This document shows, piece after piece, positions 1 through 9,753 of a stretch of DNA of 18,976 nt (the first letter of the stretch is position 1; each line of letters begins with the position of its first letter). The notes below the pieces were generated by a model. It searched no databases, had not been told where the DNA came from, and was given only the letters and a program-made list of their open reading frames with translations. The stretch is from Basidiobolus heterosporus B8920 (Eukaryota; Basidiobolomycota; Basidiobolomycetes; Basidiobolales; Basidiobolaceae), in NCBI GenBank assembly GCA_000697455.1, contig JNET01029957.1, positions 1-18,976 on the forward strand, given 5' to 3'. A program made the translations under genes and the position numbers.

Positions 1-290
1 AAGAGTCTTCCATCAGGTAAGCGTTTGCAAGAAAAAATAACTGGTGGCACATAGAAGTTCTTGAGAATTGAATCGATCAAGTAACTCATACGTTTTTCTG
101 GCCAAACAACATCACGCTGAAACTCTGGACCTTTAAGAGACGAATTACTATAACCGAAGCTTTTAGTAGATTAATTCAGATACTTACATAGATCAATCAG
201 ATTGTTTTCCATCATTTCATGAAGCTTGTAAAGTTGGTGCGTAACATTCCTTGGCTTGTTAAGAGCCTCTACAGCAGGTAGGTTCGACAT
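1..290 (-). CDS. DUF262 domain protein, 5' part only
   Basis: Two exons are visible on the minus strand, 290-188 and 130-1, separated by a 57-nt intron (donor GTAAGT, acceptor AAAG). Together they give 77 residues before the window edge. The protein starts MSNLPAVEAL and reaches the block LIDLCPEFQRDVVWPEKRM, then SYLIDSILKNFYVPPVIFSC. This Q-R-D-V-V-W block followed by a D-S-I-L-x-N-x-Y-x-P-P segment is the hallmark of the DUF262 family, which is related to the ParB/Srx-like N-terminal domain of bacterial GmrSD modification-dependent restriction enzymes. Fungal members are common, but I know of no established function for them. The downstream motifs lie outside the window, so catalytic competence cannot be judged. 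The gene is divergent from the thioesterase gene. The start is the first ATG compatible with the family block; the exon 1 phase (34 codons plus 1 nt) closes correctly with exon 2. Confidence 0.8.
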
Positions 291-636
291 AAGGTTTTGT
301 ATACTGACTGTTTCAAATGGAGTGTTTTAAAGGTCTTTGAAAAGAGAGTTCAAATTAAAACCTAGGAAAGAAGAGCACTCCTTGAGAATAAAAAGTGAAG
401 GAAATAGAATTAATCAAAATAAATGCAGCTAAACACGTAACAAACCTTCTTTGTTGGAATGTTTTCATATCACGCGTTGTAAATAACAAGTGACCCCATC
501 GTAGCAACCAATGGCTATTTCAATCCTAGTAAATCCAATTAAATTTAATCAATTACAATTCTCTTCTACAGATTCTATTGCCATTCAACTCTAATCGCAT
601 TCCCCATAAACTCCGTGATTAGATCCTATCAAATTT
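291..636. promoter_or_regulatory. Divergent intergenic promoter region
   Basis: This 346-bp gap lies between the start codons of the DUF262 gene (minus) and the thioesterase gene (plus) and presumably carries both promoters. It is AT-rich and holds no coding signal. The only recognisable element is a CCAAT box at 508-512 in the context AACCAATGG, about 125 bp before the first thioesterase ATG. No clear TATA box was seen. Confidence 0.45.
508..512 (+). promoter_or_regulatory. CCAAT box
   Basis: CCAAT within AACCAATGG, 124-129 bp upstream of the thioesterase ATG at 637 and about 218 bp from the DUF262 start. CCAAT boxes bind the HAP/NF-Y complex in fungi. A pentamer alone is weak evidence; the flanks and distance are suitable. 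Confidence 0.3.
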
Positions 637-1821
637 ATGTTTAAAATTGTGTGCGGTCTGATAATTCTCAGTTTAGCTTACTTTTGGTTTGACCTCAGTT
701 GTAGCCCGAGCCAATCTACCATGTCTGTAAGAGCTTTGACTTCTGTAATCCAAGCAGCTAAAGGAAAACACAGCGCTACTGTTATTTTCATTCATGGTTT
801 AGGAGACAGTGGAAATGGATGGTAGAAATGTTATGTCCATTTTACATAATTGATCGGTTTGTAATTGTTCTTTATTAGGGCACCCGCTACAGCTTCGATA
901 GCGCCAATACTTCCTCATGTTAAATTTGTCTTGCCCAATGCGTATGTCTAAGTTGCTTGGATTTCGGCACAAAGTTGAGTTAACAATTCTTTAATCCAGG
1001 CCTTCCCAGCCAGTGACACTCAATTATGGAATGGCCATGCCCTCATGGTATATTTGTTCATATTTGCATATAAATCTTATACCGTAGTGACAATCCATAA
1101 ATTACTATAACAGGTACGACATTTATTCTTTGGATAATATCAACAGAGAGGAAGACGAAAAGGGAATGCTGGAATCCACTAGAAGCAGTTAGTGTTCTTT
1201 TTGTACTAACGGTTTCCTGCGAAAAATATTTAACTTGCTTCTTTCAAAGTCAACGCACTGATTCAGAAAGAAATTGACGCAGGAGTTCCTGCTAACCGCA
1301 TCGTGTTGGCAGGCTTTTCTCAAGGTATTTAAATTCAATCTAACATAGGCTTCGATACAGAACTAATAGTGTTATTCATAGGTTCTGCTATGTCTTTATT
1401 AACTGGATTGACGACTGAATATAAAATTGCTGGTGTTATTGCGTTGAGTGGCTACCTTCCACTTCGCAACAAAATCTTCACGGTAAGTGGTATCAAAGAT
1501 CGATATAGTGAAGCCATACTAACATCACACATTTCCTCGTAGATGGCAACAGGCAACAAACCACCTATTTTCATGGGCCACGGTACATCTGACCCTGTAA
1601 GTTTATTATCAATTTCCTATTAATTCAAGAACCAGATTATTAATGCACCTATCTCCAATTAGGTTGTCCAATTTCAATTTGGTAAAGCATCAAGTGAGCA
1701 ACTCGAGGCCAAGGGCTATAACGTTGAGTTTCATGCCTACCCTGGAATGGCTCATTCCTGCTGCGATGAAGAACTGGGCCATATGGCGACGTTCTTGAAC
1801 AAAATTGTTCCTTCCGAATAA
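637..1821 (+). CDS. APT1: Acyl-protein thioesterase 1 (APT1/lysophospholipase family)
   Basis: Serine hydrolase that removes S-palmitoyl groups from proteins and also cleaves lysophospholipids. Eight exons: 637-821, 879-941, 1000-1047, 1114-1187, 1250-1324, 1382-1482, 1543-1596 and 1663-1821, giving 252 residues with all phases closing and ending TAA. The alpha/beta-hydrolase signatures are complete: the HGLGDSGNGW oxyanion loop, nucleophile GFSQG (Ser147), acid GTSDP (Asp199) and GMAHSC (His231). The usual family length is about 225-230. A second in-frame ATG at 721 gives 224 residues and puts the catalytic serine at position 119, exactly as in human APT1. The first 28 residues form a hydrophobic stretch (KIVCGLIILSLAYFWF) resembling a signal anchor. 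The ATG at 637 has a weak context (T at -3) and the one at 721 a good one (ACC ATG), so the main product may be the cytosolic 224-residue form. Confidence 0.93.
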
Positions 1822-2351
1822 CTTGTAACTTATTTATGTTCTGCTGAATAAACAGCAGATTTTAAACTTTAACGTATTTCTTGAAATAATATGATGTCTT
1901 ATTTGGGCACATTTTCTTGATGCCATCTAAAATAAGACCTCTGTCAAAAATCAAAAAGAAAAAAATGCCCAGCAATAGTTAAATTGGATTCACTAGTTAG
2001 ACATACACTATCTCCTCTTAGATTCCTTCTTTTTCGTTTGTCGATCGGAAGACGTGTCGAGGAGTAAAGTTCGAGCATCCCGAATTGTTCAAGGGTTTAC
2101 CTTTACCCGTTTCTTCTTTCATATAGTTTTAACGGATTTTCGGGTGCTCTAAATCATTTTGTACCGATAAGTTCTTTTATTTAGTCGTAGTTATTGCTTG
2201 AACACTGAGTATTAGAAATTATTCGAGAATCGATATTAATGCTGTGACTTATAAATAGAACATGCTTAGTGAATGCTTGATATAGTTTAGTTTAGTTTCT
2301 ATACACTATTTACGCTCGGAAAAAGTCAAATCTAATTAAGCTGCAAGAAGT
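1822..2351. other. Convergent 3' intergenic region
   Basis: 530 bp between the stop codons of the plus-strand thioesterase gene and the minus-strand WDR59-like gene. Apart from the hairpin poly(A) signal near its left end I see no gene. Every frame is closed by frequent stops, and no tRNA or box C/D pattern stood out. A short GTTTA tandem occurs near 2286-2300. Confidence 0.5.
1840..1859 (+). terminator. Poly(A) signal in a hairpin loop, thioesterase 3' end
   Basis: AATAAA at 1847-1852, 26 bp after the thioesterase stop codon. It is flanked by perfect 7-bp inverted arms TCTGCTG (1840-1846) and CAGCAGA (1853-1859), so the hexamer would be exactly the six-base loop of a stem. The position suits a short 3' UTR. 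Whether the RNA folds this way is inference. Confidence 0.6.
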
Positions 2352-5300
2352 TTACGAAGCGCCAAAGCCTCCATTTTGCAGAATACATAAGCAACCGCAA
2401 CCTGTAGGACACATTTGGTTGTTTTCAAACCAGTCGCGTAGGTGGTTGCTATGTCCTCCATGGAGACAAAGCAAGCAAAAGTTGGTCAAGCCTGAAAAAT
2501 ACCACGAAAGATCAATATGTGCTGAGGGATAATATCATAACATAATAATAACAATATTACCTTTGACAGTGACTCGACAAATAACACACTTCAATCCTGC
2601 TCGCCTTCTATCACATATAAAGCATTTACTGCCTGGCGGGAGCTCCTTGTTACATTCAGAGCAGTAAGTAGCAAATTCTAGAAGTCAACGTCAGTAAGTG
2701 TACATGTGAGATTCCTATTGGGCTAACGCATACCAAGTCCAATCTGTCTACTTTCGGATCTAATTAAAGAATTCCAAGGCTTGTGTATGGCAATGAATTT
2801 AAGAACTTCCGCTCGTGCGTCTAGCAATCCCCAACGGTACAACGTTTCAGCGTAAGCAAGGCGATAGTAATCATAACGTGCGCTCAAGGCAGGGTCCAGA
2901 AGAGTAACTTTGGCAGGTCTAGCGGTATAATGAATCGGCATAATTTAGTGTATTGAAACATAATCAATTATCGATCAATCAAGTGTTACCGTTTGTCTTC
3001 ATCAAACTCCTCTTCATTCATCATGACAATCTTGACCGTTTCAAAAGGTACTATGCTAGGTGCTGGTTTTCTTTTAAATACGGAAAGTGAAGAGCTATTG
3101 TGGTCGTAAGTTAGTGATCCTCGACGACTTCTATTACCCAGAAAAGGTGTATAAGTAGATTGGTTATACGCGGACATAGTTGAATCTTTTCTATACGGAT
3201 GTGGTGGTATGTTACTAGCGCTACTACTTCCGCCTCCACTTCCGATTCCTGGAGGTACGTGGCTTTGACTTGAAAAAGCTCCTCGGGGTGTAGCAAAACT
3301 CTGCATTAAAGAGTCTTTACGTACAGTATCTAGATTAAGTGAGAGATAAGCGTGAGTGACAAACCAAAAATTAGTAAAAACTAGCTTGGCTAGAAACCTT
3401 CGTATTGTTGCAGCCCGCGAGGCGAATCATCTAGGATTGGATAGCTTGGGCGGCTTGAAAACTGAGAAGAAAGTGAGCTTGAGCGAGGTAATTTGGAGGG
3501 TACAGTAAACGGCGTTCTCAAAATATAATCTATAGAGGCATTTCCATCGCCCCAAGAGGGGTTGTTGAAGTTAGACCGGTAACTCCTGATATTGAAGTAG
3601 TCTGTAGATCCTAGCTGGTCCGACTATATAAACATATGTTGAGTACGCTAGATTATTTATCAAACAGAATTGATCCAGATGATTTACCTGAGCACGGTCC
3701 ACGATCATATTATCTCGAGGAGGGAACGGCTGTGAGAACACACAGGCCAAGAGTGCAAGGGTTTGAACGTCACCTAACTTCTCAAAATGTTGCATCCTTT
3801 CGTAATATCCATTAGAAGAGGAATTTGTAAAATGTAAATCAATGCTACGTACAGACTTTGGACCATAACGCGTCCAAATGGGTGGTTGCCCCAGCCGGAC
3901 ATTTCCAAAAGCCTCTTGTTATCTATGAGAGGGTTCAAAGCTTCAGGTGGCACATCATCGTTCACTAACTCGTTTCCTTGGGCAACGTTCTCGACGCTAC
4001 TAGTGCAACCTGTCAATATCAAAGCTGCCAAAGACCACACCTTGAATAGGTCGTCTCTGTTGTGTTCCAACGCCGCCTTAGCGTTGTGTTGACATACTTT
4101 AACAGGGTCGTCACCGAGTAAACTGAAAAATCAAAAAGAAATATGAACCAACAGATCCGAGAGTACTATTAAATACAAAATACTACTAACGTATAATGTG
4201 GAGCTAGTTCGCGATTGATCGGCAATAACCCGCTGACATCCATAATGCCTACAAAATTCCCTGAACTCTGTTGCTTTGCTCCGGGATAAAGTGAAACGTC
4301 AGCAGGCGTATCAGCCGCCGAGATCCCCCTAGTTGGTTGTAGATTCTAGGCGCAAAACCATCCGCTCAATTAAAATATTGAAATGAATCGAAATTGGCAT
4401 CCAAAGTTATTCTTACCTTTGGTTTGAAGAATAGCGAGGGAATAGTCAATAGCTCATCTTCGTCTTGGTCTTGATCTTCAAACAGATTACCTTCTTCCAA
4501 CCTGCGAGTGGTGATCCGCTTTGGCAACCTTGATACGGCTTTGAATTGCTCGAGAGAATCATAGGAACGCGGATGTACATATGTATATGATGACTTCATA
4601 CCACCTTTTGTTTTTCCAGGCTTTGATCCCATAGTGCCCAGGTTAGGCAAGCGTAAAGAAGAAAAGAAGTAGACAAGTTTGTCTTTTCTCTATTTAGTAA
4701 AGGGTCGTCAATTAGCAGGAATTTCTGAACTATGTTTACCATTGCCAGTAAAAATCGCACCACACATTCTCGGGAACGGAACGTTTTGATCATCTTTATC
4801 GGCAATCACCGATGCTAGTCTTCTGCCCTCACGATGTTGGATAGACTCATCATCAGAATCGTCCATGTTGAGTTTATCCATACTATCATCTGGGAAATTT
4901 TCGCCCAAAAGGAAGTTGATACATTCGTCCAGGCAAGGTGCCTTGTTAGGTACGTGAGCGGCTGATATTTGTTGTAATTGCTAATAATTAACAGGTTTTA
5001 ACTGCCATTTACAATACCAAAATGACCCAAAAATTAAAATACCTCCAAAAGATGAGCTAAGCTAGAATCTTGCAATACTCCCGTCTTTTGTATGTCAAAT
5101 AATGGTGAAGTATCATCCGGATAATCGGCAGGAAACGTTATGTTTACTCTTAAAAATGCTGAGCCATTGTCGGACCAAGGGCCATAGAGAGTGAGAGTGC
5201 AAGTACGGTTTGACAAATTGATTTTTTCAAATTTGACAATGTCTTGATATTTCTTGGATATCCATGCAAATTCCTCAGCCAGATTATGTGGGTTGCCAGA

Positions 5301-7157
5301 AAATACTTCGCTATCTTCACCACCAGATTTTAGCATACGCACGCCTTGCATCCAGCCTAAAGGCGACATGGAGCGTCTTTCTCGGTGAAGTATTGTGCTT
5401 GTATTTCCTGGTGAGAATCCAGCGGTACCGCGAGTAAAAGCTGCCAAGGTTGAAGGGCGCACGACCGAGAATGTAGGGCCTATATTGCGTTCATGACCAT
5501 GACCCGCGAAATATGAAGTCAAAGGTGGTGATACCACATGCCCTGAACTTCCTCGACCGTTTTCTTGTCTGTAAGAAACAGTCTGGGCGTTTAAAGTGAT
5601 AGGAGAGACTGGCTGGGCAACCGCAGATTTATGACCTAGCGCCTATATAACGGATGAATATTCCAAATGTGTATTTTCTAGATAAACAACTTCAACTTAC
5701 AACAAAATTGGAGTCATCGATAGGCCACAGTCTCAAGTGCTGATCATTTGACCAACTCACCAGCTGAAATTCTCGAAAGTCTTGACACAGGTTAACAGTG
5801 AATAAATACACTCTCATCGAGCTGATGATTCAAAAAATACCTTTTGCACCCACCGCTTCACCTCGGACACGCCACACAAACTCTCGAATAGTGTCTGTAT
5901 GCCCTTCAAACTTACAAACAGGCTTACTGAGATCACTACGGCTCCATAAATACAGGTTGGAGTCACCACGCTGCGGCATCGTAATAATCCCGTCACCAAA
6001 AGGCTGATTTCTCACGGCTTTAGAGACGGTTCATTGTGGATGACAGAAAGAATACTAACCGTGAACCTTGCTCTACGTATCGGCGAGTGCGTAGTGATTG
6101 TTCCTTGGCATATAGAAGCGTCATCAATATTCCATATCTAATAAATAGATGAGAGTACGTTCATGTTAGGTAAACTAGAACAATCAGAAAGTTTACCTTG
6201 ACAGTCTTGTCCAAACCGCACGTTAAGATTTCCTTTGGGTTGTGTGTATTCCAGTTGATACCATAGATACGGTTATTTTGTGGTGAGAATTTGATGACTG
6301 GTTCGGTTCCTTTCTAGAATGCATGGAGGCTCGATTAATAAATATAGCTTCTTCAAGAATACTATTAATACATGCTCTATAATCCCAAATGTTGAGCTCG
6401 GTCTCATGCGAAGAGGCAACCAGATATTCATTGCTCGGATTGAAGTCGATTTGTGTAGCTCCAGCTATGCTCCAAACATTACTATGCTAGCCTGGGTACG
6501 ATTATCAAATATATACATCCGTACTCTACCTGTCCATGCACAAAATGATTGACTAGGCCTGGAGGGAGTTCTTAAATCCCAAATATGTACAAAGGTGTCG
6601 ATCGACGAAGTTCCGAGAAGCTGCGGATCAACTGGTGACCACGACACATCGGTGATGGCTCTTGAATGACCATGAAGAACGTACTCAATAGATCTTGGCG
6701 CGGATAAAGCAACATTCCAAACAAGTGTTTTTTGATTAGCCTACAAGGTTATAAGCAAAATTAACCTTTTTTCGAGTAGAACCGGTCAAGTAGATGAATA
6801 CCGTAGAAACAATCCAAGTGTCTCGAGAATTATGAGGATTCCACATAACATCCGCTACGTCCCAGCGTGAATAATGATGAATAACTCGAGGTGGTTTGTA
6901 AGGTGTCTCCAAATCTAATATGTATAACCCCACACGTCTATCGTATAATTATAAGTTCAGGAAATCACAAACGAAATACGAATCAACACTCACGAGGCGA
7001 GCACTATATCTCGGCCAGACGGTGATATAGACATATTTCTAACAGGTGCATCAATACGGATTGAAAGCTGTTGGTAGAAAGAAGACACCGCAGACGAACT
7101 TTTTCGTCTAAACGGAGGCTCTTCCAACACCGGTTGTTTAAGTTCCTCTATCGTCAT
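2352..7157 (-). CDS. WDR59: WDR59/Mtc5 (Sea3)-like SEACAT/GATOR2 subunit
   Basis: Nineteen exons on the minus strand: 7157-6994, 6937-6802, 6740-6530, 6464-6376, 6313-6197, 6137-6060, 6003-5841, 5780-5701, 5642-5043, 4980-4740, 4682-4417, 4345-4191, 4122-3853, 3796-3688, 3623-3398, 3329-2990, 2918-2734, 2677-2561 and 2491-2352. Phases close to give 1228 residues (human WDR59 is 974, yeast Mtc5 about 1150). Residues 40-346 form a WD40 propeller (WDVADVMWNPHNSRDTW, SSIDTFVHIWDLRTP, LVSWSNDQHLRLW). Residues about 465-585 are an RWD domain. DKLVYFF, the DLFKVWSLA helix (~800) and LYRWGLLDARAEVLKF (~1120) are family blocks. The last 85 residues are a RING-like zinc module with C-x2-C pairs, HGGHSNH and CPTGCGCLC. 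The family sits in the vacuolar/lysosomal complex that opposes SEACIT/GATOR1 and so activates TORC1. One intron (6375-6314) must be GC-AG to keep phase. The linkers around 347-465 and 894-1081 are Ser/Pro-rich and low in conservation. Confidence 0.94.
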
Positions 7158-7662
7158 TTCTCTCTTTTACAAATGTGTTTACCTCCACTGCTAAATCTAC
7201 TTGCAATGTTCCAGTTTTCGGTGTGTCAATGTACAAAAGCAGGTGACTGGGATTTCAATACAACTTGAATATCATGTCCACGTGACAAGGATTCTACCAC
7301 ATAAAAATATTAAAAATGCCTCGTGGATTTCGATATCAGTTAACAAATTCACTGAGTAATGATAACCAAAGACTGATTTAAACCGCTAAATTAATATTAA
7401 ATTAACCAATAATCCTGAATATTCATTCAAGTTGTATTTTGAGCACAAGTGCGACTAGGATTATGGTTTATAAAATTTACTTATACACGGACATCGTAAT
7501 GAGTCAAATACTAAAATGAAAGCTGCTACATATGCAGATGCTTAGCTTAATCATGTTCCTTCAGGAGCGAATTCTACAAAATTCGTGCAAGAAATGAAGA
7601 ACCTTACTATCACGTAATAATTCTAATAAGATTGGGATTGCCTGTCTTATGTATTTAGTAGT
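7158..7662. promoter_or_regulatory. Tandem intergenic region (RPB11 3' end / WDR59 promoter)
   Basis: 505 bp between the RPB11 stop and the WDR59-like start, both genes on the minus strand. The part nearest 7660 should be the RPB11 3' UTR and the part nearest 7160 the WDR59 promoter. It is AT-rich between 7300 and 7450. The E-box is the only element I recognise, and no additional gene is visible. Confidence 0.4.
7279..7284 (-). promoter_or_regulatory. CACGTG E-box upstream of the WDR59-like gene
   Basis: Palindromic CACGTG, read on the minus strand as GTCACGTGGAC, about 122 bp before the WDR59-like start codon. GTCACGTG fits Cbf1/Pho4-type bHLH sites of fungi. A single hexamer is modest evidence. 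Confidence 0.35.
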
Positions 7663-8271
7663 CTAAAAGTCCAAGTCAGCAGTTTCGGTATCCATTCCGG
7701 TATGCATGTCAACAAATTCGGAACCACCAGCGGCCCTTGCTTCCTGCTCTGCACGCGCACGAGTTAAATCGTACTAGTGTACATACGAAAAAGTCAGTTG
7801 TTTGATTCAGAAGAATATTATGCAATAAAGGCTTTACCTCAAATCTTTGTCTGATAGTGCCGTATTCACCAATTAACTCGTTAATGGCATCGGAAAGCGC
7901 TGCAACTGGGGTTGTTTCGGGTGTAGTTTGGATCTTCAAGTAAAAAAGATGCTCTAAGGGATGTGGGGCCTTGTAGCCAGCGAACAGCACGCGAGGATCT
8001 TTTAAAAGTTGGCTATAAGAGATATGGATTACTATAAACCATTCTATTTTTGTGATCCTTTGGCCACTTACAAGCGTAAAATATTTGCTAATGTGTGATC
8101 TTCCTTTTGGATCGTAATAGTCGCGGCATTAGGAATCTTGGTATCAGGCTCTACAGAAACCCTGCAAAACAGATTAAGATCTGGAATGGAAAAATGCTTT
8201 CTTATCAATCAAATATACTTCTTAACACCCTCTGGTAAAATAAATAATTCGAAACGATCTGGTGCGTTCAT
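7663..8271 (-). CDS. RPB11: RNA polymerase II core subunit RPB11
   Basis: Four exons on the minus strand, 8271-8219, 8161-8072, 8012-7838 and 7773-7663, give 142 residues with matching phases and a TAG stop. The protein begins MNAPDRFELFILPEGVKKV, then has TKIPNAATITIQKEDHTLAN and RVLFAGYKAPHPLEHLFYL. These are the diagnostic blocks of RPB11, the RpoA-like partner that dimerises with RPB3 to nucleate Pol II assembly in the nucleus. IQTTPETTPVAALSDAI and LIGEYGTIRQRFE complete the C-terminal helix. Human and yeast proteins are 117-120 residues, so about 24 extra residues follow the conserved helix, ending in an acidic tail (MDTETADLDF). The last intron lies just after the RFE helix. The leucine of VLFAGYK is encoded by CTG, which supports the standard code. 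The start is fixed by the family N-terminus. Confidence 0.96.
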
Positions 8272-8622
8272 TGTATCAGCAGAGTTGTCTGGGAAGAGTC
8301 AAATAACCCTCTGAACATTAACTTATAACGAGCAATTTAAAAATAAGCCCAAGTTGTCAGTGATGATTGATTCTTTAATAAAAATCAGCAATTAGTAGTT
8401 AAAAATCGGAATGAATAAACAAAATTTTCGGATATCAAGTTTGATTAGATTCTATAGATAATTAGAAAGCTATTTAAAAGTACCATGTTGTATTTATTAC
8501 CCAACTAGTTTGAATACAAATGATAATATAACACTAATGTCCGTACATATCTGAGTGAATGCAATATATACGAATGATATGTATGACCGGTCTAGGACTC
8601 AATAAATGTGTCGTTAACAAGA
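8272..8622. promoter_or_regulatory. Tandem intergenic region (J-protein 3' end / RPB11 promoter)
   Basis: 351 bp between the J-protein stop codon and the RPB11 start codon, both on the minus strand. Strongly AT-rich, with no open frame of note and no element I can name. It must hold the J-protein 3' UTR and the RPB11 promoter. Confidence 0.35.
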
Positions 8623-9660
8623 TTAATCAATCTGGATAGGCTTTCTGGATGAACCATCTTCAATTTGTATAACACCATTGATTTCAGTTTGCGAGTGTCC
8701 ATTAGGATATACGGTGGTTGTTGTTACGTTTCCCTGACAATACCCATAGTATGTTACTCAACAGACTCTTTCCATTAAAGAAAAAAAAGAAATTACCTGA
8801 GCATCGGTAGTACGCGTCACTGTTGTTCTTTGGCCATTAACGATACGAGTAGAAGTGGAGGTAGATACTCCACCTCCAGAAGCAGATCCAAAATTTCCAA
8901 ACGACGAAAAACTCGAGAAGCCATTACCGAATCCTGAATTTTGAAAATGGCTTTGCGAGTTTGAATTAAACCTATTTCCAAAGAAACTGTTGTTCATCCC
9001 ACCAAAACTACTCATGGGATCCGAAAAGAAGGGATCTCTGCCAAACATATTTCCATCTAATTCAAGTAGTTAGCCCACAAAATCATATTCAAAGTTTAGT
9101 AAGGGGTCTTACCACCTCCAAAAGCGCTACCACCAAAAAAGTTGGCAAATGGATCCTGACCATTAAAAAAGGACCTAAAGATCTCATCAGGCGAATGAAA
9201 CTATTTTCAAGGAGGTTAGAAATTGTGCAGGAACTTCTTTCAGAAAAAGATTATACCTGAAAACCACCCGAATAACCTGGTCCTGTACTATAATTTCCCG
9301 AAGCATAACCCCCATTTTTAAGACCCTGTTCGCCTATATACTCAAGTTTTAGCTTCCGAACTTCTTTTAGAAAGAAGTCTGAACGTACCGTAGCGATCAT
9401 AAATAGCCCGCTTTTCCGCTTAGAGGAAAATTAATACATATACGCTTAACAATAAAACACCAAGCTTTGTAAATACCATCTCCTAATACTTCGTAGGCCT
9501 CAGCCAATAATTTAAATCTCTGTTCCGCTTCCTCTTTGCGGTTCAAATTCCTGTCTGGATGCCATTGTAAAGAACCTTTGCGATATGCCTTTTTGATATC
9601 GTCCTCTGTGGCATCCACAGAGACATTGAGGATTTCATAATATCTAGTTTCTATAGCCAT
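8623..9660 (-). CDS. Class-B J-domain co-chaperone (DNAJB6-like)
   Basis: Six exons on the minus strand, 9660-9477, 9418-9389 (only 30 nt), 9333-9257, 9200-9113, 9056-8797 and 8733-8623, give 249 residues. Residues 5-71 are a complete J domain: [20 protein letters not shown], the HPD motif at 34-36 (WHPDRN), and [20 protein letters not shown]. It stimulates Hsp70 ATPase in the cytosol or nucleus. After it comes a Gly/Phe region with the DPFANFFGG motif (~110-125). Next is a Phe/Ser/Asn/Gly-rich stretch (~140-190), then a Ser/Thr run and a C-terminal [20 protein letters not shown] segment similar to DNAJB6/DNAJB2-type C-termini. There is no zinc-finger domain, which separates it from class A. 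An upstream in-frame hydrophobic stretch has no ATG, so the start at 9660 is firm. The ortholog name in fungi is unclear to me. Confidence 0.9.
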
Positions 9661-9753
9661 AGTTGCTACGAGTTGTGTAAGTAAAAATACAAAGATAAAA
9701 TGGTGTCTAGTGTAGCCAAGAGCAGCTATTATCAATCATCACGAACCTGGGTA

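Noticed and set aside
2060-2115. tRNA-like B-box string (GTTCGAGCATCC) near 2070
   Set aside because: The spacing has an extra base, and I could not find a matching A-box, acceptor stem or anticodon arm on either strand.
7071-7268. Plus-strand open frame opposite the WDR59-like start
   Set aside because: It begins at a non-ATG codon and has no domain features; the opposite strand carries the first WDR59-like exon.
9661-9735. In-frame hydrophobic extension upstream of the J-protein that looks like a signal peptide
   Set aside because: The extension begins at a TTG, has no in-frame ATG and is preceded by a TGA; the J domain starts normally at the ATG at 9660, and class-B proteins of this type are cytosolic or nuclear.
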